DNA of 10,686 bases, from the NCBI GenBank assembly GCA_029858755.1, contig JAOUEK010000025.1, positions 1-10,686 of the forward strand, written 5' to 3'. This DNA comes from Thermoleophilia bacterium (lineage in GTDB: Bacteria > Actinomycetota > Thermoleophilia > Gaiellales > Gaiellaceae). Position numbers and translations under genes: made by a program. Below are positions 1 through 8,362 of this stretch, piece by piece. A model generated the notes under the pieces. That model was given only the letters and a program-made list of their open reading frames with translations. It was not told the DNA's origin and searched no databases. Position 1 is the first letter of the stretch. Each line of letters opens with the position of its first letter.

Positions 1-254
1 GGCCCGAGCGTATGGAGCTCGTCGAGCAACACGAGGGCGATCGGCTGTCCCCCGGGGCCAACGTGCTCGCGGGGACCGTTGCCGAGACCGTCTACCTCGG
101 CGTTGCCCGGAAGGTCGTGGTCGACCTCGACCGCGGCGGCACCGTCCACGTGCGCGTCGAGCGGGAGCGTGGTGTCACCGAGTCGACGCACGGCACGCGG
201 GTGCTCGTCGGCTGGGAGCCCGCGGCGGGCGTGGTCGTCCGCGGCCGTCCCTGA
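1..254 (+). CDS. ABC importer ATPase, C-terminal TOBE domain (partial, 5' end outside window)
   Basis: This is the last part of the ATP-binding subunit of an ABC importer. The frame is open at the window edge. An ATG at 12 is in frame but is internal, because the codons before it read as RPER, giving RPERMEL, the arginine-proline-glutamate motif that opens the regulatory TOBE_2 region of PotA/UgpC/MalK-type ATPases. The following residues (NVLAGTVAETVYLG, a run of beta-strand-like valines, then VLVGWEP) match the small barrel that senses substrate or regulators in this family. The Walker motifs are upstream and not visible. The substrate cannot be told from this piece; polyamine, sugar-phosphate and iron ATPases all end this way. 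The gene converges on the minus-strand respiratory block, with a hairpin between them. I am confident of the family but not of the substrate. Confidence 0.85.
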   Translation, partial: PERMELVEQHEGDRLSPGANVLAGTVAETVYLGVARKVVVDLDRGGTVHVRVERERGVTESTHGTRVLVGWEPAAGVVVRGRP

Positions 255-263
255 GAACGTGTG

Positions 264-290
264 AGGGCCGGGGCTGTGGGCCCCGACCCT
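264..290. terminator. Hairpin between convergent genes, likely bidirectional terminator
   Basis: Arms AGGGCCGGGGC (264-274) and GCCCCGACCCT (280-290) pair over 11 positions with one C/A mismatch and a 5-base loop. The hairpin begins 9 bases after the TGA of the ABC ATPase and lies 25 bases beyond the stop of the convergent secreted-protein gene. There is no T tract on either side, which is common in high-GC actinobacteria. Termination is inferred from structure and position only. Confidence 0.6.
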
Positions 291-315
291 CGACGGCTCT
301 CCTCTGGAAGGAAGC

Positions 316-2133
316 TCAGCGAGAGGCGACGAGCCGGAAGGTCGGCTTCGCCACCTTGAGTCGCACCGGAGCCGACCAGGACATCTCCGGCTTGCGCGCC
401 TGGAGCTGGTTCAGGCCGCGCACCCGGAAGAACCAGGAGCCGGGAGCGAGGTCGAGCACCGCCGACGTGGAGTACGTCGTCTTCGAGCCCTGGGCGCGCC
501 ACGGGTAGCGCGTCCGCGACCACTGCACCTCGTAGGCCGTGGCGCCGAGCGCCGGCAGCCACGCGACGAGCGGCGTCGAGTACACGAACGGCCGCTTCTT
601 GCCGCCCGCGGCGGAGAGCAGGCGGCCGCCGGGCGTGAGGCCGGAGACGTAGCGGGCGCCGGTGACGACCGGGTCGCTCTCCTTGCCGAAGCTCAGCACG
701 CGGCCCGCCCGGCAGGCGTCCTGCGGCAGGTCCATGTCCTTGTAGAACCGCGTGCCGTCGGCATCCTCGAGCAGGGCGACGGGCACGACCGTCCAGAAGT
801 AGCGGGTGCTCGGGAAGTCGACATCGGGGAGATCGACCTTGGCGCCGGTGACGAGGTCGAAGCCTTCTGCCGTGCCGCTGGTCGCAGATGCGCTCTGCAC
901 CGTCTCGTTGGTGACGATCTTCGCGCCGTCGATCGTCCGCGTGTCGCCCTCGTCGTTGGCGTCCTTGAGGTAGACGTTGAGCGCCTTGTCGATCTCCTCG
1001 TCGCTGAAGGGCAGCGAGAGCGGGCCGGTGGCGCGCGGCGCGTACCCGGGGCTGCCGACGACGGCACCGCGGTAGACGACGTTGACGCAGTCACGGTCGG
1101 TGAACGCGTACATGCGGAAGAGGTCGAAGGCACGGCCGTCCAGCGACTGGTTGCCGCGGAACGAGAACGCGGGCATCAGCTGGTGCGGCTTCGTCGCCTT
1201 CGCGCCGCTGACGCGGTCGGAGGTCGCGAACGCGAGCGTCAGCGGCCCCGTCGCCTTGCCGGGGTTGAAGGCCGAGTAGACGGGGCTCCACGGCCCGTAC
1301 GAGACCGGCTGCAGCCCGTTCGGGACGTCGCCGAAGACCCGGCGGATGGCGCGCACGCGGTAGCGGACACCGGCCCACCAGCCTGCATCGAACTTCCAGG
1401 TGTAGAACTCGCGCTGGTCGGCGACGTTCGTCACGGTCGTGAACACCTTCCCGGCGTCCGGGAACCAGACCTGGTAGGCGGTGGCGCCGATCACCGGCGT
1501 CCAGCGCACGAGGCCCGGCGCGGCCGCTTTCGGGCGCGGCACGCTCGGCCAGCGCATGTTGAAGCCGAATCGCTTGCTCCACCCGGTGGGGCCGCGGCTC
1601 GTGATCGCGCGGACGCGCGCATGGAGGGCGTAGGGGTTGCCGGTGAACCAGGGCAGCGCGACGTCGACGGAGACAGCCGGCACGCGCAGCGGCTGGATCA
1701 TGCTCGTCACGGCGGGATCCTGAGCCCCGGTCGTCGAGCCGGAGCTCGACTCGGAGCCGGAGCTCGACTCGGAGCCGGAGCTCGTCGAGCTCGCCTCGGC
1801 GGCGTCGGAGGCGGCCGGCGAGCTCGCCGGCACGGCCTGGCAGCCGCCGCCCGGCTTCACGCCGTAGCGCACGTTCGACCAGACGAGCGAGCTCTCCGTG
1901 AACGTCTTGCTGGTCGCCAGCTCGAACTCGTAGCACAGCGCGCCGCGCACGGGCGCCCACGTGAACGCGGGGGTGCGCGAGAAGACGTGCACCACCTTCT
2001 CGCTCGGCCTCACCAGGAAGCCGCGGAGATTCTTGGGTGCGGTGGGCTTCGACTGCTTGGCGAGCGCGGTCGAGGGGACGACGAGGGCCGCAGCGGCGGC
2101 GAGGCACAGTGAGAGAAGGCGAAGGGTGCGCAT
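316..2133 (-). CDS. Secreted fibronectin-type-III-like protein of unknown function (605 aa)
   Basis: This is an exported protein without a recognised enzymatic domain. Residues 1-25 are a clear signal peptide (positive start, hydrophobic core, cleavage likely after ALA at 25), and there is no lipobox. At least three segments carry a fibronectin-III-like signature of a W-x-P-x-x-G-A-x-x-Y strand followed by a closing W-S strand: about 55-192, 207-290 and 518-595. Residues 115-137 form a Ser/Gly/Glu linker inside the first segment, encoded by an 18-bp tandem repeat. Cysteines at 67, 98, 349 and 474 could form disulfides outside the cell. The start is an ATG with an AAAGGA ribosome site six bases upstream. 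It follows the oxidase genes after an 87-bp gap on the same strand, so it may be read through from them or have its own promoter. Fibronectin-like modules usually bind proteins or carbohydrates at the cell surface; no specific role can be given. Confidence 0.85.
   Translation of the reverse strand: MRTLRLLSLCLAAAAALVVPSTALAKQSKPTAPKNLRGFLVRPSEKVVHVFSRTPAFTWAPVRGALCYEFELATSKTFTESSLVWSNVRYGVKPGGGCQAVPASSPAASDAAEASSTSSGSESSSGSESSSGSTTGAQDPAVTSMIQPLRVPAVSVDVALPWFTGNPYALHARVRAITSRGPTGWSKRFGFNMRWPSVPRPKAAAPGLVRWTPVIGATAYQVWFPDAGKVFTTVTNVADQREFYTWKFDAGWWAGVRYRVRAIRRVFGDVPNGLQPVSYGPWSPVYSAFNPGKATGPLTLAFATSDRVSGAKATKPHQLMPAFSFRGNQSLDGRAFDLFRMYAFTDRDCVNVVYRGAVVGSPGYAPRATGPLSLPFSDEEIDKALNVYLKDANDEGDTRTIDGAKIVTNETVQSASATSGTAEGFDLVTGAKVDLPDVDFPSTRYFWTVVPVALLEDADGTRFYKDMDLPQDACRAGRVLSFGKESDPVVTGARYVSGLTPGGRLLSAAGGKKRPFVYSTPLVAWLPALGATAYEVQWSRTRYPWRAQGSKTTYSTSAVLDLAPGSWFFRVRGLNQLQARKPEMSWSAPVRLKVAKPTFRLVASR
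1741..1783. repeat. 18-bp tandem repeat encoding a Ser/Gly/Glu linker
   Basis: GGAGCTCGACTCGGAGCC occurs at 1741-1758 and again, identically, at 1759-1776, followed by a partial third copy (GGAGCTCG) from 1777. It lies inside the secreted-protein gene and encodes the GSESSS units near residues 119-133. The unit is a multiple of three, so copy-number change would lengthen or shorten the linker without breaking the frame. Confidence 0.85.
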
Positions 2134-2220
2134 GGCACATCCTTTGTCGGCAGCGGCTCCGTCCCTGCCGTCCCCCGAACGGGTGAGGGCGTCGCTCGCG
2201 TCCCCGACGCGCCGGCCCGC

Positions 2221-2340
2221 TCAGTCCAGCTGCAGGTAGACGAGCGAGACGACCGCGGTGCCGACGAACAGCAGCACGAAGAGCCCGAACAGGGCGAGGC
2301 CGAAGCGCATGTTCTTCCGCTCGAGCTCGGGATCCAGCAT
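2221..2340 (-). CDS. 39-residue single-helix membrane protein, candidate small oxidase subunit
   Basis: A short ORF begins with an ATG directly after the TAG of ctaB (sequence TAGATG, no gap) and ends with TGA at 2221-2223. It encodes 39 residues starting MLDPELERKNMRFG and ending VYLQLD. A charged N-terminus with several acidic and basic residues precedes one strongly hydrophobic segment, about residues 13-36, ending in an acidic tail. There is no clear ribosome site, so translation probably depends on coupling to ctaB. Nearly every codon ends in G or C, as in its neighbours. Its place after the oxidase genes and its size recall the tiny one-helix subunits known in other heme-copper oxidases (for example subunit IIa of the Thermus ba3 enzyme), but I cannot assign homology. 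It could instead be an assembly factor. Confidence 0.65.
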   Translation of the reverse strand: MLDPELERKNMRFGLALFGLFVLLFVGTAVVSLVYLQLD

Positions 2341-3556
2341 CTAGGTGACGAGGGGGTCGATGGCGGCAGCGACGAAGAGCACGGCGAGGTACGCGAGAGA
2401 GTAGTGGAAGAGCGCGGCGGCGCTGTGCCGCGTCTGCTCGCGGCGCAGCCGCCACGCGAGCAGCAGCAGCCATGCGCCGACGAGGCCGGCGGCGGCCGTG
2501 TACACCGGGCCGAGCAAGAGCCCTGCGGCGAGCGTGAACGCGACGAGCACCACGGAATAGAGGAGGATCTGCCGCCGAGTCTCCCTGTCGCCACGGGACA
2601 CGGGCAGCATGGGCACGCCGGCCTTCGCGTAGTGCTCCTTGATCATCAGCGCCAGCGCCCAGAAGTGCGGCGGCGTCCACAGGAAGACGATCCCGAACAG
2701 CGCCAGCGCCGGCCAGCCGAGGTCGCCGGTCGCGGCCGCGTAGCCGACGAGTGGGGGGATCGCGCCGGCGGCTCCGCCGATGACGATGTTCTGATCCGTC
2801 GAGCGCTTCAGCCAGCCGGTATAGACGACGACGTAGAAGAGGTTCCCGAGGAGCGCGAGCGCCGCGGTGAAGACGTTGAGCGTGGAGGCGAGCAGCGCGA
2901 ACGAGACGGCGGAGAGGGCGATCCCGAACTCGAGGGCGCGCGGCGGTGGCACGCGGCCGGAGGCCACTGGCCGGCGGCGTGTGCGCTCCCCCATCAGGCG
3001 GTCGATGTCGGCGTCCATCACGTGGTTGAGCGCGCTCGCCCCCCCGCACGCGAGGCCGAGGCCGGCGAGCAGCGCTGCCAGCTCGACGGCTCCGGGCCAG
3101 CCGGCGGCGCCCACGAACATGCCCCCGGCGCCGGTGAGCAGGAGCAGGATCATGATCGTCGGCTTCGTCAGCGTGACGTAGTCCCGCCAGGGCCCGAACG
3201 GCACCGGCGCGCCACGGAGCGATGCCGCGCACGTGACGAGCGCGGCGCCGAGGGAGGAGCCCGCGAGCAGCACGTGGAGGCCGACCGCCCAGCCGGCGTC
3301 GCCGCTGACGGCCACGACGCCGCCGCTCGCGATCGCCGCGAGGAGCAATACGAGCGCCGCCGCCGCCGAGGGGACGAGCCGCGGGTAGGCGGCGCGCGCG
3401 GTGACGAGCACGGCGACGAGCAGCGGCAGCGCCACGAGCGCCGCGCCCCAGTGCGTGTGCCCGAGCTCGACGGCCGCGCTGACGACGACTGCGCCGGTGG
3501 CGACCGCGGCCGCTGCTGCCGTCAGGCGTAGGACAGGCCCGGGGGTGATGGCCGGC

Positions 3557-3567
<11 letters not shown>
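2341..3567 (-). CDS. ctaB: Protoheme IX farnesyltransferase (heme O synthase) with extra N-terminal membrane domain
   Basis: This enzyme attaches a farnesyl group to heme B to give heme O, the precursor of the heme A used by the adjacent oxidase; it is an integral membrane protein. Residues about 125-408 are a full-length CtaB: the prenyl-diphosphate-binding motif N181-x-x-x-D185-x-D187-x-D189, the YTGWLKRSTDQNIVIGG block (249-265), and WTPPHFWALA (297-306). The preceding ~120 residues are unusual: four hydrophobic segments with histidines at 37, 39 and 98, in a pattern resembling one half of heme A synthase (CtaA). The start is GTG with AAGGAG four bases upstream, and it overlaps the end of ctaD by 11 bp. 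No in-frame ATG lies before residue 139, so the long form is favoured. The ctaB function is secure; the role of the extension is not. Confidence 0.93.
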
Positions 3568-5177
<1,610 letters not shown>

Positions 5178-5194
<17 letters not shown>

Positions 5195-6185
5195 ACTCCG
5201 CCTCCAGGTACGCGTAGAGGGACTGGAGCTGCGCTGCCGTCCAGTCGCGGCCGACCGAGGGCATCACGTTCCGCCCGGGGAGCGCCCGGCCGTTGCGGAT
5301 CACCGTCTCCAGCGCGTCGCGGTTGGTGAGCGTGGCGGCCGCGAGCGTCGGGCCGTAGCCACCCTCGGCGGCCAGCCCGTGGCACTTCGCGCAGACGCCC
5401 TCCCACAGCTCGCGGCCCAGTGCCGGGTCGGCCTGGTGTTGCGCGGAGAACGCCGTTGTCAGCCACTCGTCGAAGTCGGCCTGCGGCAGCACCTCGACCC
5501 CGGTCAACATCTTCGCGTGGAAGGCGCCGCAGAGCTCGGCGCAGCGGCCCTCGTAGAAGCCGGGCTCGTTCGCCCGGAACCAGGTGGTGTTCATGCGACC
5601 GGGGATTGCGTCGATCTTGCCGCCGAGCCGCGGGATCCACCAGGAGTGGTTGACGTCCCAGTCCGGCGCGGTGACGTCGAGCACGACGGGCCGGCCGGCA
5701 GGGGCGCGCATGCGGTCGATCGCGATCACGCCGTTCGGGTAGCGGAACTGCCAGTAGAACTGGTGCCCGACCACCTCGATCCGGAGCGGCCCGCCGGACG
5801 CCGTCGCGTCGGGCGAGTCGATGATGCCCGGGAGCTTCGCGAACACGAAGACCGCGATCGCGAACAGGATCAGCACCGGGCCGGCGGTCCACGCGAGCTC
5901 CAGGCGGTTCGACCCGTGGATCTGCGGGCCGTCCGCGTCGCGGGGTCGCTTCCGGCGGCGGAAGCGCACGACGAACACGACGAGCAGGCTCTCCACGAGC
6001 AGGAACACGCCGAGCACGAGCGCGGTCACGAACCAGAAGCTCGTGGCGATGCCCTCGGCGTTCGGCGACGCGGGGGACGTGGGCCCGAAGCCTCCGTTGC
6101 CGGCTGCCGCTGCGCCGGCCAGCGCGAGCAGCGCGGCGAGCACGCCGATGATGAGGAGCAGCCTGGGACGCACGGGCGGTGTCAT
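5178..6185 (-). CDS. ctaC: Cytochrome c oxidase subunit II with fused cytochrome c domain (caa3 type)
   Basis: This subunit takes electrons from the respiratory chain and passes them to subunit I. In order: a signal peptide (about 1-29, cleavage near AAAAG), two membrane helices (about 47-73 and 98-117), a CuA cupredoxin domain and a C-terminal class I cytochrome c. CuA ligands are H180, C215, E217, C219, H223 and M226. HQFYWQFRYPNG at 141-152 is the usual aromatic electron-transfer loop, and E96 fits the K-channel entry glutamate. The heme c site is C265-x-x-C268-H269 with M308 as likely sixth ligand. The frame stays open upstream, but the ATG at 6185 is chosen because a signal peptide follows at once and the upstream translation is arginine- and histidine-rich noise antisense to the divergent gene. 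No ribosome site precedes it, so the mRNA may be leaderless. It is the first gene of the operon. Confidence 0.95.
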
Positions 6186-6188
6186 TCT

Positions 6189-6515
6189 ATGAGGGTGACC
6201 GACGACGCGCGTCGTCCAACCCGCGTCCGGCTGCCGCCCGACGTCACGCGCCCCTTCGACGTCTATGTCAACGGCGTGCACAGGGTGGAGGGGCGCGACT
6301 ACGTCGTGCGTGACGGAGCGCTCGTGTTCGAGGACCAGCTCCGGCAGGAGGGCAGCCTCGGTGTCCGCCGCTGGACGTCGATGGTCCTCGGCGTCGCCGG
6401 CACCTACCGGCAGAACGACTCCGTGGACGTCGTCTACACCCGCAACGGCAAGCGCGTCGTCGCCACGAAGCTCCCGCTCGAGGGTGCACCTGGCCGGACG
6501 GCAGGGCCTGGCTGA
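6189..6515 (+). CDS. Conserved-looking hypothetical protein (108 aa), divergent from ctaC
   Basis: I do not recognise the family. The protein is soluble by eye, with no signal peptide or clear membrane helix. Residues about 22-50 (PFDVYVNGVHRVEGRDYVV then GALVFED) alternate like a small beta domain with a YVNG turn. Residues 61-85 (RWTSMVLGVAGTYRQNDSVD then VVYT) form a second well-ordered stretch, and residues 98-108 are a disordered glycine/proline tail. The frame is open far upstream antisense to ctaC, but the ATG at 6189 is the natural start because the orderly sequence begins there and upstream residues are antisense noise. Only 3 bp separate it from the ctaC start, and no good ribosome site is seen, so leaderless translation is likely. 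A link to the oxidase is suggested only by position. Confidence 0.75.
   Translation: MRVTDDARRPTRVRLPPDVTRPFDVYVNGVHRVEGRDYVVRDGALVFEDQLRQEGSLGVRRWTSMVLGVAGTYRQNDSVDVVYTRNGKRVVATKLPLEGAPGRTAGPG
6192..6219 (-). promoter_or_regulatory. Possible leaderless promoter of ctaC
   Basis: If ctaC mRNA begins at its ATG, the hexamer CACCCT (6197-6192) sits exactly at -12 to -7 and has the key A at -11 and T at -7. TTGGAC (6219-6214) lies 16 bases further upstream as a possible -35. Matches to consensus are modest, so this is a suggestion. The absence of a ribosome site upstream of ctaC is what makes a leaderless start attractive. Confidence 0.3.
6201..6216. promoter_or_regulatory. Perfect 16-bp palindrome, candidate operator
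   Basis: GACGACGCGCGTCGTC is its own reverse complement over all 16 bases. Its near edge is 16 bp upstream of the ctaC start, and it lies inside codons 5-10 of the divergent gene. It fills most of the spacer between the proposed ctaC -35 and -10 elements, where a bound dimer could block RNA polymerase. In such GC-rich coding sequence (reading Asp-Asp-Ala-Arg-Arg) chance is a real alternative. Confidence 0.35.
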
Positions 6516-6578
6516 GGCCGGCCCCGCGGCGGCGCTGCGGCGTCGTGCGGGCCCCCTGGGTGGCACGCCGGCGTCGGC

Positions 6579-6601
6579 CGCTCCCCGTGAGGGCGGGAGC
6601 G
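6579..6601. terminator. Weak hairpin downstream of the 108-aa gene
   Basis: Perfect 7-bp arms CGCTCCC (6579-6585) and GGGAGCG (6595-6601) enclose a 9-base loop. It lies 64 bases after the stop of the plus-strand gene and just before the stronger hairpin at 6616-6641. It may assist termination or be incidental. Confidence 0.25.
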
Positions 6602-6615
6602 CGTCGGCGAGCCTC

Positions 6616-6641
6616 CGGGGTGAGGCTGTAGCCTCACCCCG
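6616..6641. terminator. Strong bidirectional hairpin between convergent genes
   Basis: Arms CGGGGTGAGGCT (6616-6627) and AGCCTCACCCCG (6630-6641) are perfectly complementary over 12 bp with GT between them, so about 11 bp with a TGTA loop will form. It lies between the stop of the plus-strand 108-aa gene (6515) and the stop of the minus-strand small ORF (6659), the expected place for a shared terminator. There is no T tract. Confidence 0.75.
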
Positions 6642-6658
6642 CCGTCGTCATCCCGCCG

Positions 6659-6889
6659 TCATCCCGGGGACGGAGCGGGGACGTCGAGGCGCCACACGTT
6701 CTCGCTGCCGAAGCGCGGAGCCCACACCCCGCCGGAGCACGGTGAGAGGCTGAAGGGCGTCGCCGGGGGCGAACCGCACGACGTCGACGAGCTCAAGTAC
6801 GGCTCCCGCCGGAGCAGCTCGCCCGCGGGCCGCCCGCTGACGAAGACCTGGAGCAGGACGTTCGTCCGCTGCGCGATCGGGTCACGCAC
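6659..6889 (-). CDS. Small hypothetical protein coupled to malQ (76 aa)
   Basis: The product is unrecognised. The GTG start at 6889 overlaps the malQ stop by 8 bp and is preceded by GGAGG with a 6-base spacer, a good sign of coupled translation. About nine codons in ten end in G or C. The start (residues 1-31) and the end (GGVWAPRFGSENVWRLDVPA) look like ordinary protein. Residues about 32-52 are serine-, cysteine- and proline-rich (LSSSTSCGSPPATPF) and look like an out-of-frame reading; shifting the frame there gives ELVDVVRFAPGDA instead. So the gene may be intact, or may carry two compensating one-base changes, real or from sequencing error. There are no membrane segments. Confidence 0.5.
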   Translation of the reverse strand: MRDPIAQRTNVLLQVFVSGRPAGELLRREPYLSSSTSCGSPPATPFSLSPCSGGVWAPRFGSENVWRLDVPAPSPG

Positions 6890-8042
6890 GCCCGGCCTCC
6901 CCGGCTGCCCTGTGGAGGCGTGCCGCGTGGTCGTCGGTCAGCTGACCGGGCTGCAGGCGCCAGGCCCAGTTGCCCTCCGTCGTCCCCGGGCGGTTCATGC
7001 GGGCCTCGCTCCCGAGCCGGAGCACGTCCTGAACGGGGATCACCACGAGTGACGCCCGCGAGCCGAGCGCCAGCTCGAGCAGGGCGGCTGCCTGATCAGC
7101 GCCGAAGTGCCCCGCGAGCGTCTCCGTGTCGTGCGTTGACGTGTAGAGCACCGTCTGCTCCCGATGGTTCTCGAGTCGGTGGAAGCTCTCCGGCTCGCCC
7201 TCGAACGCCCAGAGCAGCACCGCCATGCCCGGCAGGCCGAGCTCGTCGCGGAGCGCGTACACGTCGGGCGTGATCAGGCCGAGGTCCTCCACGATCGCGG
7301 GAAGGGGGCCGAGCGCTTGCTCGGCCGCTCTCAGCACCGCACCGCCGGGGCCCTGCTCCCACTGTCCGTCGCGCCCCGTCGCCGACCCTGACGGAACGGC
7401 CCAGTAGGCGACGAGCCCGCGGAAGTGGTCGATGCGGAAGACGTCGACCAGCTCGACCGTCCGGCGCAGGCGCTCCACCCACCAGCCATAGCCGGTGCGG
7501 GCGTGTACATCCCAGGCGTACAGCGGGTTCCCCCAGAGCTGGCCGTCCTCGTTGAGCAGGTCGGGTGGGGCGCCCGCGACGCGGTCGAGCGGCAGGAACA
7601 GCTCCGGGTGGGCGCGATGGTCGCAGCCGCCGGGAGCGACGTAGATGGGGACGTCGCCGATGATCCGTACGCCGCGCTGCGCCGCGTAGCTCCGCAACGC
7701 CGCCCACTCCCGCGCGAAGCGCACCTGCTCCTCGATCGCCCCCTGCCCTGCGAACGCCTCCCAGTCGGCGGCCCAGCTCGCGTGCTCATGCCGAAACGCG
7801 TCGGCCTCCTGCGCCGTGACGGGCGCCTCGGGCTCCGCGAGCAGCCCTCCCCAGCCGGCGAACGCGGACGGGGACGCGTACGGTGACCCGAAGCGGTCGG
7901 GCGGGCCGAGCGGCAGTACCTGCCACCAGCGCACACCCGCGGCGGCGAGCCAGTCGACGAACGCGTACGCGTCCGGCCCGAGGCGGCCTGACGGCAGGGA
8001 CGTCGGGTGGAGCTGGATGCCGACCGAGCGATCGAACCTCAC
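6882..8042 (-). CDS. malQ: 4-alpha-glucanotransferase (amylomaltase, GH77), compact form
   Basis: This cytoplasmic enzyme transfers alpha-1,4-glucan segments between maltodextrins in glycogen or maltose metabolism. Family landmarks run in order: LHPTSLPSG (11-19), QVLPLGP (41-47), SPYASPSAF (53-61), GDVPIYVA (129-136), GQLWGNPLYAWD (167-178) and RIDHFRG (203-209), which holds the nucleophile D205. E252 in EDLG is the likely acid/base and D305 in THDTET the third catalytic acid; MNRPGT and NWAWR follow near the end. At 386 residues it is more than 100 shorter than the usual ~500. The missing parts fall between the SPYASPSAF and GDVPIYVA motifs and between THDT and the C-terminal MNRPGT block, not in the catalytic core. 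The start is GTG at 8042 with no ribosome site; its first bases overlap a possible upstream stop codon (GTGA). Confidence 0.93.
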   Translation of the reverse strand: MRFDRSVGIQLHPTSLPSGRLGPDAYAFVDWLAAAGVRWWQVLPLGPPDRFGSPYASPSAFAGWGGLLAEPEAPVTAQEADAFRHEHASWAADWEAFAGQGAIEEQVRFAREWAALRSYAAQRGVRIIGDVPIYVAPGGCDHRAHPELFLPLDRVAGAPPDLLNEDGQLWGNPLYAWDVHARTGYGWWVERLRRTVELVDVFRIDHFRGLVAYWAVPSGSATGRDGQWEQGPGGAVLRAAEQALGPLPAIVEDLGLITPDVYALRDELGLPGMAVLLWAFEGEPESFHRLENHREQTVLYTSTHDTETLAGHFGADQAAALLELALGSRASLVVIPVQDVLRLGSEARMNRPGTTEGNWAWRLQPGQLTDDHAARLHRAAGEAGRA

Positions 8043-8362
8043 AGGTCGTTCGTATCAGTCACGGGTGCCGCGGTGCGCAGGAGCAGCCGCGCGACGTCGG
8101 GTTGTTCGACTCGGCGGCGGCTGCCACCAGCGTCGCGTCCCGCGGCGAGTCGCCGTCGGGTCGAGGACGTGGTGCCCGGGAGCCGGTGCCGGCTCGGCCA
8201 CGCGCGACGCGATCCGGAGCCCGACGGCTGCGCCTCCGCGGGCTTGCGCAGTGTGCTCGGCTCCCGGTGCGGGGTGCTCACGCCCGACGTCCAACGCACC
8301 GTCACGACGGCCCACGGCCCGCGACGGCGGGACTGGCTCATGTGGTTACCTGCAGGGTCGCG
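8043..8362. other. 320-bp stretch without an intact recognisable gene; coding-like minus-strand remnant
   Basis: This stretch separates the divergent malQ and ABC exporter operon, so it should hold the promoters of at least the exporter, though no convincing -35/-10 pair is seen. On the minus strand the sequence is coding-like but not in one frame. One frame gives GHHVLDP just before 8160, a second gives GDSPRDATLVAAAAESNNP (about 8154-8098), and a third gives DVARLLLRTAAPVTDTNDL, ending in a TGA at 8039-8041 that overlaps the malQ GTG by 4 bp. Two one-base losses, both at CCCGACG, would explain this. It is either a decayed small gene, a gene with sequence errors, or chance in GC-rich DNA. 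Confidence 0.35.

Noticed and set aside
2148..2170. Inverted repeat CGGCAG ... CTGCCG upstream of the secreted-protein gene
   Set aside because: Six-base arms with an 11-base gap are expected often by chance at this GC content, and no promoter elements support it.
1091..3232. 713-aa minus-strand open frame
   Set aside because: It overlaps both ctaB and the secreted-protein gene in another frame, and its translation is almost all Arg/Ala/Pro.
2404..3531. 375-aa plus-strand open frame across ctaB
   Set aside because: It is antisense to an unmistakable CtaB and has low-complexity charged composition with no domain.
6186..6566. N-terminal extension of ctaC to an ATG at 6566
   Set aside because: The extra 127 residues are Arg/His/Pro-rich antisense of the 108-aa gene and would bury the signal peptide; the ATG at 6185 precedes it directly.
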